Counted from the stretch's first letter, positions 43,370-52,540 are shown. The stretch: DNA of 64,000 bases from CAZLNO01 sp964561005 (GCA_964561005.1 CAZLNO010000002.1:35570-99569), one strand, 5' to 3'. The notes: a model not told the origin generated them from the letters alone. Numbers and translations: made by a program.

Positions 43370-44502
43370 GCTGGCGCGAAAGCCTGGTTGGCTGGCAGCG
43401 CGTGCGCGGCCTGGTGCGCAAGGAGACGCTGGAGGTGCTGCGCGACCCCTCCTCGATCGCCATCGCCTTCGTCCTGCCGGTGGTGCTGCTGTTTCTCTTC
43501 GGCTACGGCGTATCGCTGGACGCGCGCGAGGTGCCGCTGGCGGTGGTGCTGGAGGAGCCGACGCCGGAAGCCAACGACTTCCTCGCCACGCTGCTCAACT
43601 CCAAGTACTTCAAGCCGGACGTCGTTCACGCCCGCCCAATCGCCGAGCGGGCGATGCTGGCCGGCCGGGTGGACGGCATCGTGGTGCTGCGCGCGGACTT
43701 CGCCAGCCGGCTACAGGGCCACGGCGCGGCGCCGATCCAGGTCATCGTGGACGGGACCAACGCCAACAGGGGGCGCATCCTGCAGGGCTATCTGCGCGGC
43801 GCCTGGCAGACCTGGCTGGCCCAGCGGGCGGCGGAGGACCCGGCGACGGCCCGGACCGGCATCTCGGTCGAGCAGCGGGTCTGGTACAACCCGGCCGTGG
43901 ACAGCCGGAACTTCATCGTCCCGGGTCTGGTCGCGATCATCATGACGCTGATCGGCGCCCTGCTGACGGCCCTGGTGGTCGCGCGGGAGTGGGAGCGCGG
44001 GACGATGGAGGCGCTGTTCGCCACCCCGGCGCGTCCCCGCGACATCCTGCTGGGCAAGCTGGTGCCCTACTTCGTGCTGGGGATGGGGGGCATGGCGCTG
44101 TCGGTGGTGATGGCGGTGCACCTCTTCGAGGTGCCGCTGCGCGGCTCGCTCTGGGTGCTGGGGCTCAGCGCGGCGGTGTTCATGGTGACCGCGCTGGGCA
44201 TGGGGCTGGTCATCTCCTCGCTGGCGCGCAACCAGTTCGTGGCGGCGCAGGCGGCGATCATGATCACCATGCTGCCGGCCATCATGCTCTCGGGCTTCAT
44301 CTTCGACATCGCCGCCATGCCGCACTGGGTGCAGGCGGTGACCTACATCGTGCCGGCGCGCTACTTCGTCAGCATCCTGCAGACGCTCTACCTGGCCGGC
44401 GACGTGTGGCCGGTGATCTGGCCCAACCTGCTGGCCCTGGCGCTGTTCGCCGTCGTGCTCCTGGGCGGCTCGGCGCTGCGCACCCGCAAGAGCCTGGAGT
44501 GA
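43366..44502 (+). CDS. ABC-2 type permease (YbhS-like)
   Basis: 378 residues. One N-terminal helix (IAFVLPVVLLFLFGYGV), a periplasmic domain of about 150 residues, then five helices (NFIVPGLVAIIMTLIGALLT onward), the standard ABC-2 half. AREWERGTMEALFATP is the conserved coupling segment. Four-base ATGA overlap with the ATPase gene. Expected to pair with the next permease as a heterodimer. Confidence 0.9.
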   Translation: MSWRESLVGWQRVRGLVRKETLEVLRDPSSIAIAFVLPVVLLFLFGYGVSLDAREVPLAVVLEEPTPEANDFLATLLNSKYFKPDVVHARPIAERAMLAGRVDGIVVLRADFASRLQGHGAAPIQVIVDGTNANRGRILQGYLRGAWQTWLAQRAAEDPATARTGISVEQRVWYNPAVDSRNFIVPGLVAIIMTLIGALLTALVVAREWERGTMEALFATPARPRDILLGKLVPYFVLGMGGMALSVVMAVHLFEVPLRGSLWVLGLSAAVFMVTALGMGLVISSLARNQFVAAQAAIMITMLPAIMLSGFIFDIAAMPHWVQAVTYIVPARYFVSILQTLYLAGDVWPVIWPNLLALALFAVVLLGGSALRTRKSLE

Positions 44503-44507
44503 GCGGC

Positions 44508-45620
44508 ATGCACGCCCGGCTGCGCGCCCTGGTCATCAAGGAGCTGCTGGCGGTGCTGCGCGACCCGCGCAGCCGCATCGTGCTGATCGGCCCGCCGCTG
44601 TTCCAGCTTTTCCTCTTCGCCTACGCCGCCACCTTCGAGGTCGAGGAGGCGGCGCTGGCCATCCTGAACGACGACCGCAGCGCCGAGTCGCGCGAGCTGA
44701 TCGCCCGCTTCACCGCCTCCGCCGGCTTCCGGCCGGTCAAGCTGCTGACCCACTCGCGGCAGATCGCGCCCACGATCGACGGCCAGGAAGCGGTCGCCGT
44801 GCTGCGCCTCGGCCCCACCTTCGCCGCCGACCTCAAGGCGCCGGAACGCACCGCGCAGGTGCAGCTCATCGTCGACGGCCGCCGCTCCAACACCGCGCTG
44901 GTGCTGCTGGGCTACGCCGGCGGGATCGTGACCGACTACGCCCGCGAGGTCGCCGCCGCCAACGGCCTGGACGGGCCGCCCGCGACGCTGGTCAGCCGGG
45001 CCTGGTTCAACCCGCAGCTCGACAGCCAGTGGTTCATCGTCCCCGGCCTGGTCGGCACGCTGACGCTGGTGGTGACCGTCGTGGTGGCCGGGCTGAGCGT
45101 GGCGCGCGAGCGCGAGCTGGGCACCTTCGAGCGGCTGATGGTGACCCCGCTGCGGCCCTGGGAAATCCTGATCGGCAAGACGCTGCCCGCCTTCCTGATC
45201 GGCTTTCTGGAGGGCGTGCTGATCGTCGCCATCGCGGTCGCCTGGTTCGAGGTGCCGCTGCGCGGCTCGCTGCCGCTGCTGTTCGCCAGCCTGGCGCTCT
45301 TCCTGCTGGCCGCGACCGGGGTGGGGCTGATGATCTCCGCCTACGCGCGCACGCAGCAGCAGGCCATCGTCGGCAGCTTCCTGTTCCTGATGCCGGCGGT
45401 GATCCTGTCGGGCTTCGCCACGCCGATCGCCAACATGCCGGCGTTCATCCAGGTCATCACCTACGCCGACCCGCTGCGCTACATGCTGGTCATCCTGCGC
45501 GGCATCTTCCTCCAGGACCTGCCGGCCGACCTCGTGCTGGCGCAGCTCTGGCCGATGGCGCTCATCGCCGGCCTCGCCATGACGGTCGCGACCTGGCTGT
45601 TCCGGCGGCGGGTGGGGTAG
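44508..45620 (+). CDS. ABC-2 type permease (YbhR-like)
   Basis: 370 residues, same layout as the preceding permease and paralogous to it: FIVPGLVGTLTLVVTVVVAG, ARERELGTFERLMVTP, FEVPLRGSLPLL. Five bases separate it from that gene. Last gene of the exporter operon. No outer-membrane factor is encoded here. Its stop is followed at once by a family B repeat. Confidence 0.9.
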   Translation: MHARLRALVIKELLAVLRDPRSRIVLIGPPLFQLFLFAYAATFEVEEAALAILNDDRSAESRELIARFTASAGFRPVKLLTHSRQIAPTIDGQEAVAVLRLGPTFAADLKAPERTAQVQLIVDGRRSNTALVLLGYAGGIVTDYAREVAAANGLDGPPATLVSRAWFNPQLDSQWFIVPGLVGTLTLVVTVVVAGLSVARERELGTFERLMVTPLRPWEILIGKTLPAFLIGFLEGVLIVAIAVAWFEVPLRGSLPLLFASLALFLLAATGVGLMISAYARTQQQAIVGSFLFLMPAVILSGFATPIANMPAFIQVITYADPLRYMLVILRGIFLQDLPADLVLAQLWPMALIAGLAMTVATWLFRRRVG

Positions 45621-45690
45621 GCTTGCCGGCATGCGGCAGGCTGAAGCCTACGGCGACGGCGGCCTGTAGGGCACGCTTCAGCGTGCCGCA
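45617..45690. repeat. Intergenic repeat family B, copy 3
   Basis: AGGCTGAAGCCT (45638-45649) and GGCACGCT-TC-AGCGTGCC (45670-45687). Same two palindromes as at 25190-25234 but in reverse order, between convergent genes, starting within the ybhR-like stop codon region. Confidence 0.65.
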
Positions 45691-45717
45691 TCCGGGCGGG
45701 CGAGGACGCCGCTTTGC

Positions 45718-46740
45718 TCACAGATAGTCGCCCTCGATGTCGACCGTCGTGCGCTCGCCCAGGTCGTCGAAATGCGCGGTCAGCCAGCGCTCGGCCTGGG
45801 CGCGGCCCAGGTCGTGGAGGTAGCAAAGGAACTCCCACTCGGCGTTGTACTTGGACGAGATGGTGAGTTTCTTCATCTCCGCCGGCACGTCGACGCGGTG
45901 GATCAGCATGCGCTTGTAGCGCTCGGGATCGAGCTGGTGCTCGGCCAGCAGCTTGCCGACGAAGTGGATCGCCCGCATCTCGCGCATCAGCGTGGAATTG
46001 AACGTGATCTCGTTCAGGCGGTCCAGGATCTCCGGCGTGGTGGTGGGCGTCTCGGCGCGCTCGATGGGATTGATCTGGACGATCAGGACATCCCGCGACT
46101 CGCAGTTGTAGATCAGCGGGTAGAGCGCCGGGTTGCCCATGTAGCCGCCGTCCCAGTAGGCCTCGCCGTCGAGCTCCACCGCCTGGTAGACGTGCGGCAG
46201 CGCCGCCGAGGCCATGACCGCCTTCGGCGTCAGCTCGCCGTTCTCGAACACCCGGATCTTGCCGCTGCGCACGTTGGTGGCGGCGATGAACAGCTTCACC
46301 GCGTCGCAGTGGCGCACGCGGTCGAAGTCCACGTGCCGCTCCAGGATGTCCAGCAGCGGATTGTAGTTCAGCGGGTTGAACTGATAGGGCGAGAGATAGC
46401 GGCTGATCGCGTCGAACAGGACGTAGCCCGGCGCGTACTCCAGGTTCCAGTGGTTCATCCAGGCGTCGAAGGGCGTGCGCATGAAGGGGCCGAAGCGGCC
46501 GACCTCCGAGACCTTCGCCCAGAAGTGCGCGAGCGCCCGCCGCGCGCCCTCGCGGCCGTCGGCCATCAGTCCCTCGGCCAGGACCGTAGCGTTCATGGCG
46601 CCGGCGGAGGTGCCGCTGATCGCCTCGATGGCGAGGCGGTCGTCGGCCAGCAGGCGGTCCAGGACGCCCCAGGTGTAGGCGCCGTGCGCGCCGCCGCCCT
46701 GCAGCGCCAGGGTGATGCGCTTCACCTCGTCCGCCGCCAT
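45718..46740 (-). CDS. Patatin-like phospholipase
   Basis: 340 residues, complete. Oxyanion loop LALQGGGAHGAYTWG, nucleophile elbow GTSAGA (Ser of GxSxG) and the dyad Asp in YWDGGYMGNP are all in place. The rest matches bacterial patatins with the C-terminal YNAEWEFLCYLHDLG segment. Cytosolic lipid acyl hydrolase, perhaps in polyhydroxybutyrate or membrane turnover. The ATG shares one base with the dihydroorotase stop (TGATG), so the two are coupled. Confidence 0.9.
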   Translation of the reverse strand: MAADEVKRITLALQGGGAHGAYTWGVLDRLLADDRLAIEAISGTSAGAMNATVLAEGLMADGREGARRALAHFWAKVSEVGRFGPFMRTPFDAWMNHWNLEYAPGYVLFDAISRYLSPYQFNPLNYNPLLDILERHVDFDRVRHCDAVKLFIAATNVRSGKIRVFENGELTPKAVMASAALPHVYQAVELDGEAYWDGGYMGNPALYPLIYNCESRDVLIVQINPIERAETPTTTPEILDRLNEITFNSTLMREMRAIHFVGKLLAEHQLDPERYKRMLIHRVDVPAEMKKLTISSKYNAEWEFLCYLHDLGRAQAERWLTAHFDDLGERTTVDIEGDYL

Positions 46741-48092
46741 CAGGACTCCTCCCCCTCGCCCGGCAAGGCCTCCAGGAAGCGCACCGGCGCGCCCGCCGGA
46801 TCGCCCAGCAGCTCGCCGTCGCGCATGACCGGACGGCCGCGGATCACCGTCGCCACCGGCCAGCCCTGCACCCTGCGCCCGACGAAGGGCGACCAGCCGG
46901 CCTTGGAGGCCAGCCAGTCCAGGGTGATCTCGCGCCGGGCCTTCAGGTCCACCAGCGTCAGGTCGGCGTCGTAGCCCACGGCGATCCGCCCCTTGTTGGC
47001 GATGCCGAAGACCCGCTGCGGCCCGTGCGCCGTCAGGTCGACCAGGCGCTCCAGGCCGAGCCGCCCCTGCGCCACGTGGTCCAGCATCAAGGGCAGCAGC
47101 GTCTGCACGCCGGGAATGCCCGAGGGCGAGCCCGGATGGGCGCGCGTCTTCTCCTCGGCCGTGTGGGGCGCGTGGTCGGAGCCGACGACATCGACGATGC
47201 CCTGGTCCAGGGCACGCCACAGGGCCTCGCGGTGGCGCGCCTCGCGGATCGGCGGGTTCATCTGCGCGTGGCTGCCGTGCGTCTCGTAGCACTCGGGCGC
47301 CGCCAGGGTCAGGTGCTGCGGCGTCACCTCCACGCTCGCCACGTCCTTGTATTGCGCCAGGATCGGCATCTCCTCGGCGGTGGAGACGTGCAGCACCTGC
47401 ACCCGCGCGCCATGGCGGCGGCACAGCCTGACGATCCGCGTGGTGGCCAGCACCGCCGCCTCGACGTCGCGCCACTCGGGGTGCCGGCGCACGTCGCCGC
47501 CGTCGCGCACCAGTTCGAGGCGCTGGCGCAGGCGTTCCTCGTCCTCGGCATGCACGGAAAAGCGGCGCCGCGCGTGCCGCGCCAGCACCGCGAGCGCGTC
47601 GTCGTCCTCCAGCAGCAGGCTGCCGGTGGAGGAGCCCATGAACACCTTGATGCCGGCGCAGCCGGGCAGGCGCTCCAGCTCGCCCACCCGCGCGGCGTTG
47701 TCCTCGGTGCCGCCGACGAAGAAGGCGTGGTCCACCCAGGCCCGGCCCCGGGCGCGCGCCAGCTTGTCCCGCAGCGCCGCCGCGTCGGTGGTGGGCGGCT
47801 TGGTGTTCGGCATCTCGAAGACGGCGGTGACCCCGCCCAGCGCGGCGGCGCGGGTGCCGCTCTCCAGGTCCTCCTTGTGCTCCAGGCCCGGCTCGCGGAA
47901 GTGGACCTGGCTGTCGATGACGCCGGGCAGCACGGTCAGGCCGCCGGCGTCCAGCGTCTCGCCCGCCTGTCCAGGCTCGAAGCGGCCCAGGCCGGCGATG
48001 CGGCCGTCGCGCACGGCCACGTCGCAGCCGCGCGCGCCGCCGGGGGTCATCACCGTGCCGCCGGTGACGACCAGGTCGTAGGTTTCGGTCAT
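46740..48092 (-). CDS. Dihydroorotase-like amidohydrolase with altered zinc motif
   Basis: 450 residues, class I dihydroorotase-like. The usual DxHVHxREPG reads DSQVHFREPG: the first zinc His is Gln. Other sites remain: the carbamylated Lys (GIKVFMGSST), HAED, HVST and the catalytic Asp (GSDHAPH), and the substrate motif EMPNTKPPTT. This variant seems usual for alphaproteobacterial genes next to ygfZ, as I recall, and may be active with one metal or act on another cyclic amide. Fully linked with the glycosyltransferase upstream (four-base overlap) and patatin downstream. Confidence 0.8.
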   Translation of the reverse strand: MTETYDLVVTGGTVMTPGGARGCDVAVRDGRIAGLGRFEPGQAGETLDAGGLTVLPGVIDSQVHFREPGLEHKEDLESGTRAAALGGVTAVFEMPNTKPPTTDAAALRDKLARARGRAWVDHAFFVGGTEDNAARVGELERLPGCAGIKVFMGSSTGSLLLEDDDALAVLARHARRRFSVHAEDEERLRQRLELVRDGGDVRRHPEWRDVEAAVLATTRIVRLCRRHGARVQVLHVSTAEEMPILAQYKDVASVEVTPQHLTLAAPECYETHGSHAQMNPPIREARHREALWRALDQGIVDVVGSDHAPHTAEEKTRAHPGSPSGIPGVQTLLPLMLDHVAQGRLGLERLVDLTAHGPQRVFGIANKGRIAVGYDADLTLVDLKARREITLDWLASKAGWSPFVGRRVQGWPVATVIRGRPVMRDGELLGDPAGAPVRFLEALPGEGEES

Positions 48093-49144
48093 GCGGACTC
48101 CTTCGCCTTTGCCGGCCGGTGTTCGGCCAGCAGCGTGTCGAACAGGGTCAGGTAGCGGCGCACGCAGGCCGCCTCGGTGAACTCGGCCTCGTAGCGGGCC
48201 TTGCCCGCGGCGACCAGGCGCCGGGCCCGCGCCGGGTCCTCGATCACCTGGCGGATCGCCGCCGCCAGCGCCGCCGGATCGTCGCGCGGCACCAGCAGCG
48301 CGTCCTCCTCCGGCCGCACCAGCCCGGCGGGACCGGCGGCGTCGGCGGCGACCAGCGGCCGTTCGTAGGCCCAGGCCTCCAGGCTGACGGTGCCGAAGGG
48401 CTCGTAGCGCGACGGGAAGGCCACGATGTCGGCGGCGCGGAACAGCCCGCCCTTCTCCGCCCACCAGCCCAGGAAGCGCACCCGCCCGTCGACGCCCAGC
48501 TCGCGCGCCAGGTGGGCCAGCTTGCCGTGCGCCGGCCCCTCCCCGGCCAGCCAGAGATGGACGCCCGGCAGGCGCGCCAGGGCGTGCAGCATGGTGTCCA
48601 GCCCCTTGGCCGGATGCAGGCGGCTGGGCACCAGCACCACCGGCGCATCGGGCGGGGTGTCCAGGGCGGCGCGGTCCTCGGCCGGCCGGTCGTCGACCAG
48701 CGCGAAGTTCGGCATATAGTGCGCCTTCGATGCCGGCCAGCCCTGCTCGATCATGTGGCCGCGGATGTCCTCGGTGATGCACAGCAGATGGTCGCAGCGG
48801 CGATAGTACTTGATATTGTAGTAGCCGCCGATGCGCGCCAGCTTCAGATGCGGGCCGTCGGGCATCCAGGAGGCCGCCCGGTTCATGTAGGCCAGCGCGA
48901 TGTCCGGCCGGAAGCGCTCGACCTCGCGCCGCAGCGCCGCGCCGGTGGTGAGGTCGAACCACTGGCCGAAAGGCAGCTCCAGCGGCTCCAGCCCGCAGAC
49001 GCGCAGCGCGGCCACGCGGTCGGGATGGGCGCGGATGACCGCCCGCTGCTCCACCCCGGCCCGGTGCAGCGCACAGGCCAGGCTGACGAAGAAGGTTTCC
49101 GCCCCGCCCCGCGGCGCGCCGGCGAGCAACTGCATCACGCGCAT
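48089..49144 (-). CDS. Glycosyltransferase family 4 (GT-B)
   Basis: 351 residues. N-terminal GAPRGGAETFFVSLA is the acceptor-side glycine loop; C-terminal VPSRLHPAKGLDTMLHAL and FPSRYEPFGTVSLEAWAYER (EPFGTVSLE, the E-x7-E retaining motif) bind the nucleotide sugar. It probably adds a sugar to a lipid or LPS core. ATG 49144 starts at the domain; the longer frame to 49258 is non-conserved. First gene of a three-gene run with a dihydroorotase-like enzyme and a patatin, a combination with no obvious single pathway. Confidence 0.88.
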   Translation of the reverse strand: MRVMQLLAGAPRGGAETFFVSLACALHRAGVEQRAVIRAHPDRVAALRVCGLEPLELPFGQWFDLTTGAALRREVERFRPDIALAYMNRAASWMPDGPHLKLARIGGYYNIKYYRRCDHLLCITEDIRGHMIEQGWPASKAHYMPNFALVDDRPAEDRAALDTPPDAPVVLVPSRLHPAKGLDTMLHALARLPGVHLWLAGEGPAHGKLAHLARELGVDGRVRFLGWWAEKGGLFRAADIVAFPSRYEPFGTVSLEAWAYERPLVAADAAGPAGLVRPEEDALLVPRDDPAALAAAIRQVIEDPARARRLVAAGKARYEAEFTEAACVRRYLTLFDTLLAEHRPAKAKESA

Positions 49145-49299
49145 GGCGCCCGTCCCGTGTTCCCTCCGCGGTCGACGCTCCTGCATAGCGAACTGCGGCC
49201 GCCTTGTGTACCGTCTTGCCAAAACCGCCGGATTTTCCCAGGTATGGAATCGTGACACGCGCCAAACCGGCGCAGTGATCGGCCCGACGGAACGAACGC

Positions 49300-50196
49300 A
49301 TGACCCAGCCTTTCGCCATCCCGCTGGACGGCCGCGGCGTGCTGCAGGTGTCCGGCCCGGACGCCCGCGGCTTCCTGCAGGGCGTGACCAGCAACGACGT
49401 CGCCAAGGTCACCGCCGAGCGCGCCGTCTGGACCGCCTTCCTGACGCCGCAGGGCAAGTTCCTGCACGAGTTCTTCGTCGCCGAGGCGCCCGACGGCACG
49501 CTCTGGCTGGACTGCGAGGCGGAGCGCCGCGAGCACCTGGCCAAGCGGCTGAAGATCTACAAGCTGCGCGCGCGGGCGGAACTGGGCGACCGCGGCGACG
49601 AGCTGGCGGTGGCGGCGCTGCTGGGCGAGCGGGCGCTGGGCGCGCTCGACCTGCCGGCGCTGGAGGGCTACGCCCGGCCCCTGGGCGATGGCGTTGTCTT
49701 CGTGGACCCGCGCCTGGGTCAGCTCGGCGCGCGCGCCATCCTGCCGCGCGCGAGCCTGCGGGCCACGCTCTCGGCCGCCGGATTCGCCTTCGGCGAGCTG
49801 GCCGACTACGACCGGGCACGCATCGCGCTGGGCGTGCCCGATGGCAGCCGCGATCTGGAGGTCGAGCGCGCCACGCTGATGGAAAGCGGCTTCGACGAGC
49901 TGCACGGCATCTCGTGGGAGAAGGGCTGCTTTCTCGGCCAGGAGCTGACGGCGCGCATGAAGTACCGGGGCCTGGCGAAGAAGCGCCTGATGCCCGTACG
50001 CATCGAGGGTCCCACGCCCGCGCCCGGCACGGAAATCCGGCGCGCCGGCAAGACGGCGGGCACGCTGCGCTCCACGGTGGACGGGCTCGGCCTGGCGCTG
50101 CTCAAGCTCGACCAGCTCGACGGCGCCGAGGACACGCCGTTCGAGGCCGGGGAGGCTCGCTTGACGCCCGAGAAGCCCGACTGGGCCGCGTTCTGA
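49300..50196 (+). CDS. ygfZ: Folate-binding protein YgfZ (Fe-S cluster repair)
   Basis: 298 residues of the GcvT-like fold. GVTSNDV near residue 28 and WEKGCFLGQELTARMKYRG (K-G-C-[FY]-x-G-Q-E) are diagnostic; the Cys is required for function in relatives. It uses tetrahydrofolate to help maintain 4Fe-4S proteins such as MiaB. Alphaproteobacteria commonly place it beside this dihydroorotase-like gene, here divergent. The stop codon lies within an exact 18-base tandem duplication (50191-50226). Confidence 0.92.
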   Translation: MTQPFAIPLDGRGVLQVSGPDARGFLQGVTSNDVAKVTAERAVWTAFLTPQGKFLHEFFVAEAPDGTLWLDCEAERREHLAKRLKIYKLRARAELGDRGDELAVAALLGERALGALDLPALEGYARPLGDGVVFVDPRLGQLGARAILPRASLRATLSAAGFAFGELADYDRARIALGVPDGSRDLEVERATLMESGFDELHGISWEKGCFLGQELTARMKYRGLAKKRLMPVRIEGPTPAPGTEIRRAGKTAGTLRSTVDGLGLALLKLDQLDGAEDTPFEAGEARLTPEKPDWAAF

Positions 50197-50242
50197 CCCG
50201 CCGCCGGATTCTGACCCGCCGCCGGAGGGGGCGCCGCCGCCT

Positions 50243-51400
50243 TCACTCTTCCGGCACCCGCGCCGGCTTCCCGTAGTAGAAGCCTTGCAGGTAGCCGCAG
50301 CCGAGGCGACGCAGCGCCTCGGCGTGGTGCGCCGTCTCCACGCCCTCGGCGACCACGTCCATTTCCAGGTCCTTCGCCAGGTGCACCAGCGCCTTGATCA
50401 GGCGCTGCGCCCGTCCCTTGCGGTCGATCGACCAGATGAAGGACTTGTCGATCTTCAGGGTGTTCAGCGGAAAGCGATGCAGGTGGCTGAACGAGCTGTA
50501 GCCGGTGCCGAAGTCGTCGATCGCCAGCGAGCAGCCGAGGTCCGAGAGCGCGCTGAGCATTTGCTGCGCCGCCTCGGGGTGGTGGATCAGGCCGCTTTCG
50601 GTGATTTCCAGCTTCAGCGCGTGGGGCGAGACGCCGTGGACCCGGCAGGCATCGCGCACCTGCTGGACCAGGTCGCAGCCCACAAGCTGCTCGGCGGAGA
50701 CGTTGACGCTGACGAAGCCGACATCCTCGCGCAGCAGGTAGCGCGCCAGCCGCGCCGCCTCGTTCAGCACCCAGCGGCCCAGCTCCGGCATGAGGCCGCG
50801 CGCCTCGGCGGCCTCGATGAAGGACCCTGGGGGGACCAGGCCCTTCTTCGGGTGCTGCCAGCGCAGCAGCATCTCGTAGCCGGCCACGCGCGCGTCGGCG
50901 CTGCGCATGATGGGCTGCGCCATCAGGAAAAGCTCATCATCGCGGGACAGGGCGCGGGCGATGTCGTGCTCGAACTCCAGGCGCTCGAACAGCCGTTCGC
51001 TGAGCGCCGGCGCGTCGTCGGACGATTCGGGTTCGGGCGCGGGGGCGACGTGTTGCGCCGTGCGGTGGCTGACGTGGCGGAAGCGGCGGATCAGGACGTC
51101 GATCAGCGACGGCAGGATCGGGTCGGCCTGGCGCATCGCGTCTTCCAGGTAGGCACGGGAGAACGAGAGCGCCGCGGTATCCTCCTCGCAGAGCGCCGTG
51201 GCGTAGCGCTGGGCCTTGTCGACCAGCGCCATCTCGCCCAGCAGGCCGCCCGATTCAACGAACCCCAGCGTGGTGTCGCGCCCGCCCTCGCGGCGCACGA
51301 TTCGCACCCGGCCACGCTCGATATAATAGGCGCGGTCGCCGTCGTCGCCCTGCCGAAAGACCGCCTGCCCTTTTGCGAACTCCTCGCGCGTGACCCGCAT
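50243..51400 (-). CDS. Cyclic-nucleotide-binding/EAL phosphodiesterase
   Basis: 385 residues. Residues about 1-110 form a CNB domain with the phosphate cassette GEMALVDKAQRYAT keeping the Gly-Glu and Arg. Residues about 145-385 form an EAL domain in which the signature reads EMLLRW (E176) instead of EALLRW. The other catalytic sites are present: VNVSAEQL, EITES, DDFGTGYSS, IDKSF and EGVET. So c-di-GMP hydrolysis is likely, gated by a cyclic nucleotide. ATG 51400 is preferred over 51418. No GGDEF domain, membrane helix or partner gene. Confidence 0.88.
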   Translation of the reverse strand: MRVTREEFAKGQAVFRQGDDGDRAYYIERGRVRIVRREGGRDTTLGFVESGGLLGEMALVDKAQRYATALCEEDTAALSFSRAYLEDAMRQADPILPSLIDVLIRRFRHVSHRTAQHVAPAPEPESSDDAPALSERLFERLEFEHDIARALSRDDELFLMAQPIMRSADARVAGYEMLLRWQHPKKGLVPPGSFIEAAEARGLMPELGRWVLNEAARLARYLLREDVGFVSVNVSAEQLVGCDLVQQVRDACRVHGVSPHALKLEITESGLIHHPEAAQQMLSALSDLGCSLAIDDFGTGYSSFSHLHRFPLNTLKIDKSFIWSIDRKGRAQRLIKALVHLAKDLEMDVVAEGVETAHHAEALRRLGCGYLQGFYYGKPARVPEE

Positions 51401-51514
51401 GCCGCGTCTGCTCCACACCTCCGGCCTTGCCCGGCCCCAGGGTTGCCCGGCCCCAGGATTGACGACCGGGTCTTTAGCCTTGGTGAAGATCGGCCGCAGG
51501 CCCGCCGGAACGTC

Positions 51515-52540
51515 TTAGCGATACAGGCGCTTGCCATACTCCGCCTTGAGCGGTTCGTAAAGCCGCGCAACGTAGTCGCCGTAGCCGTTGTAGAGCTGCG
51601 TGGGGATCTCCTCCGCGCCGCCGAAGGTGCCGAGGTCGTCCTCGCTGCGCAGGAACTTCTCGGTGGCCTGGCTCCAGCGCGGATGGTCGACCTCGGGGTT
51701 CACGTTGGCCCAGAAGCCGTACTCGTTGGCCTGCACGTCCCACCAGAAGGTGCGCGGCATCTCCTCGGTGAAGGTGAAGCGCACCAGCCCCTTGGCCGAC
51801 TTGAAGCCGTACTTCCAGGGCACCACCAGGCGCAGCGGCGAGCCGTTCTGCTTGGGCATCGGCTTGCCGTACATGCCCGTGCCCATGAAGGCCAGCTCGT
51901 TGGTGGCCTCGGCCATCGTCAGGCCCTCGATATAGGGCCAGGGATACCAGGGCGCGCGCTGGCCCGAGGCGACGTCCGGCATCTCGAAGGTCTCCATGCG
52001 GACGTACTTCGCCTTGGACAGCGGCCGCGCGAAGTCCACCAGCGCCTTCATCGCAAAGCCGGACCAGGGGACGTTGATCGACCAGGCCTCGACACAGCGG
52101 TGACGGTACAGCCGCTCTTCCAGCGGCATGCGCTTGATCAGCTCGTCGATGTCGATCTCGCGCGGCTGCTCCACCAGGCCGTCGATCTTGATGGTCCAGG
52201 GCCGGATGGGCAGGTCCTGCGCCTTTTTCCAGATCGTCTTGGACGAGCCGAACTCGTAGTAGTTGTTGTAGGTGGCAACCAGCGACTCCTTGGACGGCTC
52301 GCGCTCCAGCGTGAAAGCCGGGTTGCGCTCGAAGGGGTAGAGGTCGCGCGTCGGATCGTCCTTGGGCGCGCCCACCTGGGCGCGCGCCGCCGTCGTCCCC
52401 AGCAGCGCGCCGCCGCTCCCGGCCGCGAGAATGCTTCCCGCCGCCGCCAGCTTCATGAACTCCCGGCGCCGGCGGAAGGCCGCCTCGTCGGTCGCCGCGC
52501 CCTCGGGCAGCTCCCAGCCGCGCTTGCGCTTGATGAACAT
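51515..52540 (-). CDS. msrP: Periplasmic methionine sulfoxide reductase, molybdopterin subunit
   Basis: 341 residues. A Tat signal (RRREFMKLAAAGSI, about residues 24-37) ends near ARAQ. The molybdenum ligand is C149 (YRHRCVEAW). The YedY/MsrP fold is clear from RPWTIKIDGLV and PWKYGFKSAKG. It reduces oxidised methionine in periplasmic proteins after hypochlorite stress. ATG 52540 follows GGAGG by eight bases, so it is preferred over ATG 52555. The haem partner msrQ is not adjacent. It needs the cofactor started by MoaA (5061). Confidence 0.93.
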   Translation of the reverse strand: MFIKRKRGWELPEGAATDEAAFRRRREFMKLAAAGSILAAGSGGALLGTTAARAQVGAPKDDPTRDLYPFERNPAFTLEREPSKESLVATYNNYYEFGSSKTIWKKAQDLPIRPWTIKIDGLVEQPREIDIDELIKRMPLEERLYRHRCVEAWSINVPWSGFAMKALVDFARPLSKAKYVRMETFEMPDVASGQRAPWYPWPYIEGLTMAEATNELAFMGTGMYGKPMPKQNGSPLRLVVPWKYGFKSAKGLVRFTFTEEMPRTFWWDVQANEYGFWANVNPEVDHPRWSQATEKFLRSEDDLGTFGGAEEIPTQLYNGYGDYVARLYEPLKAEYGKRLYR

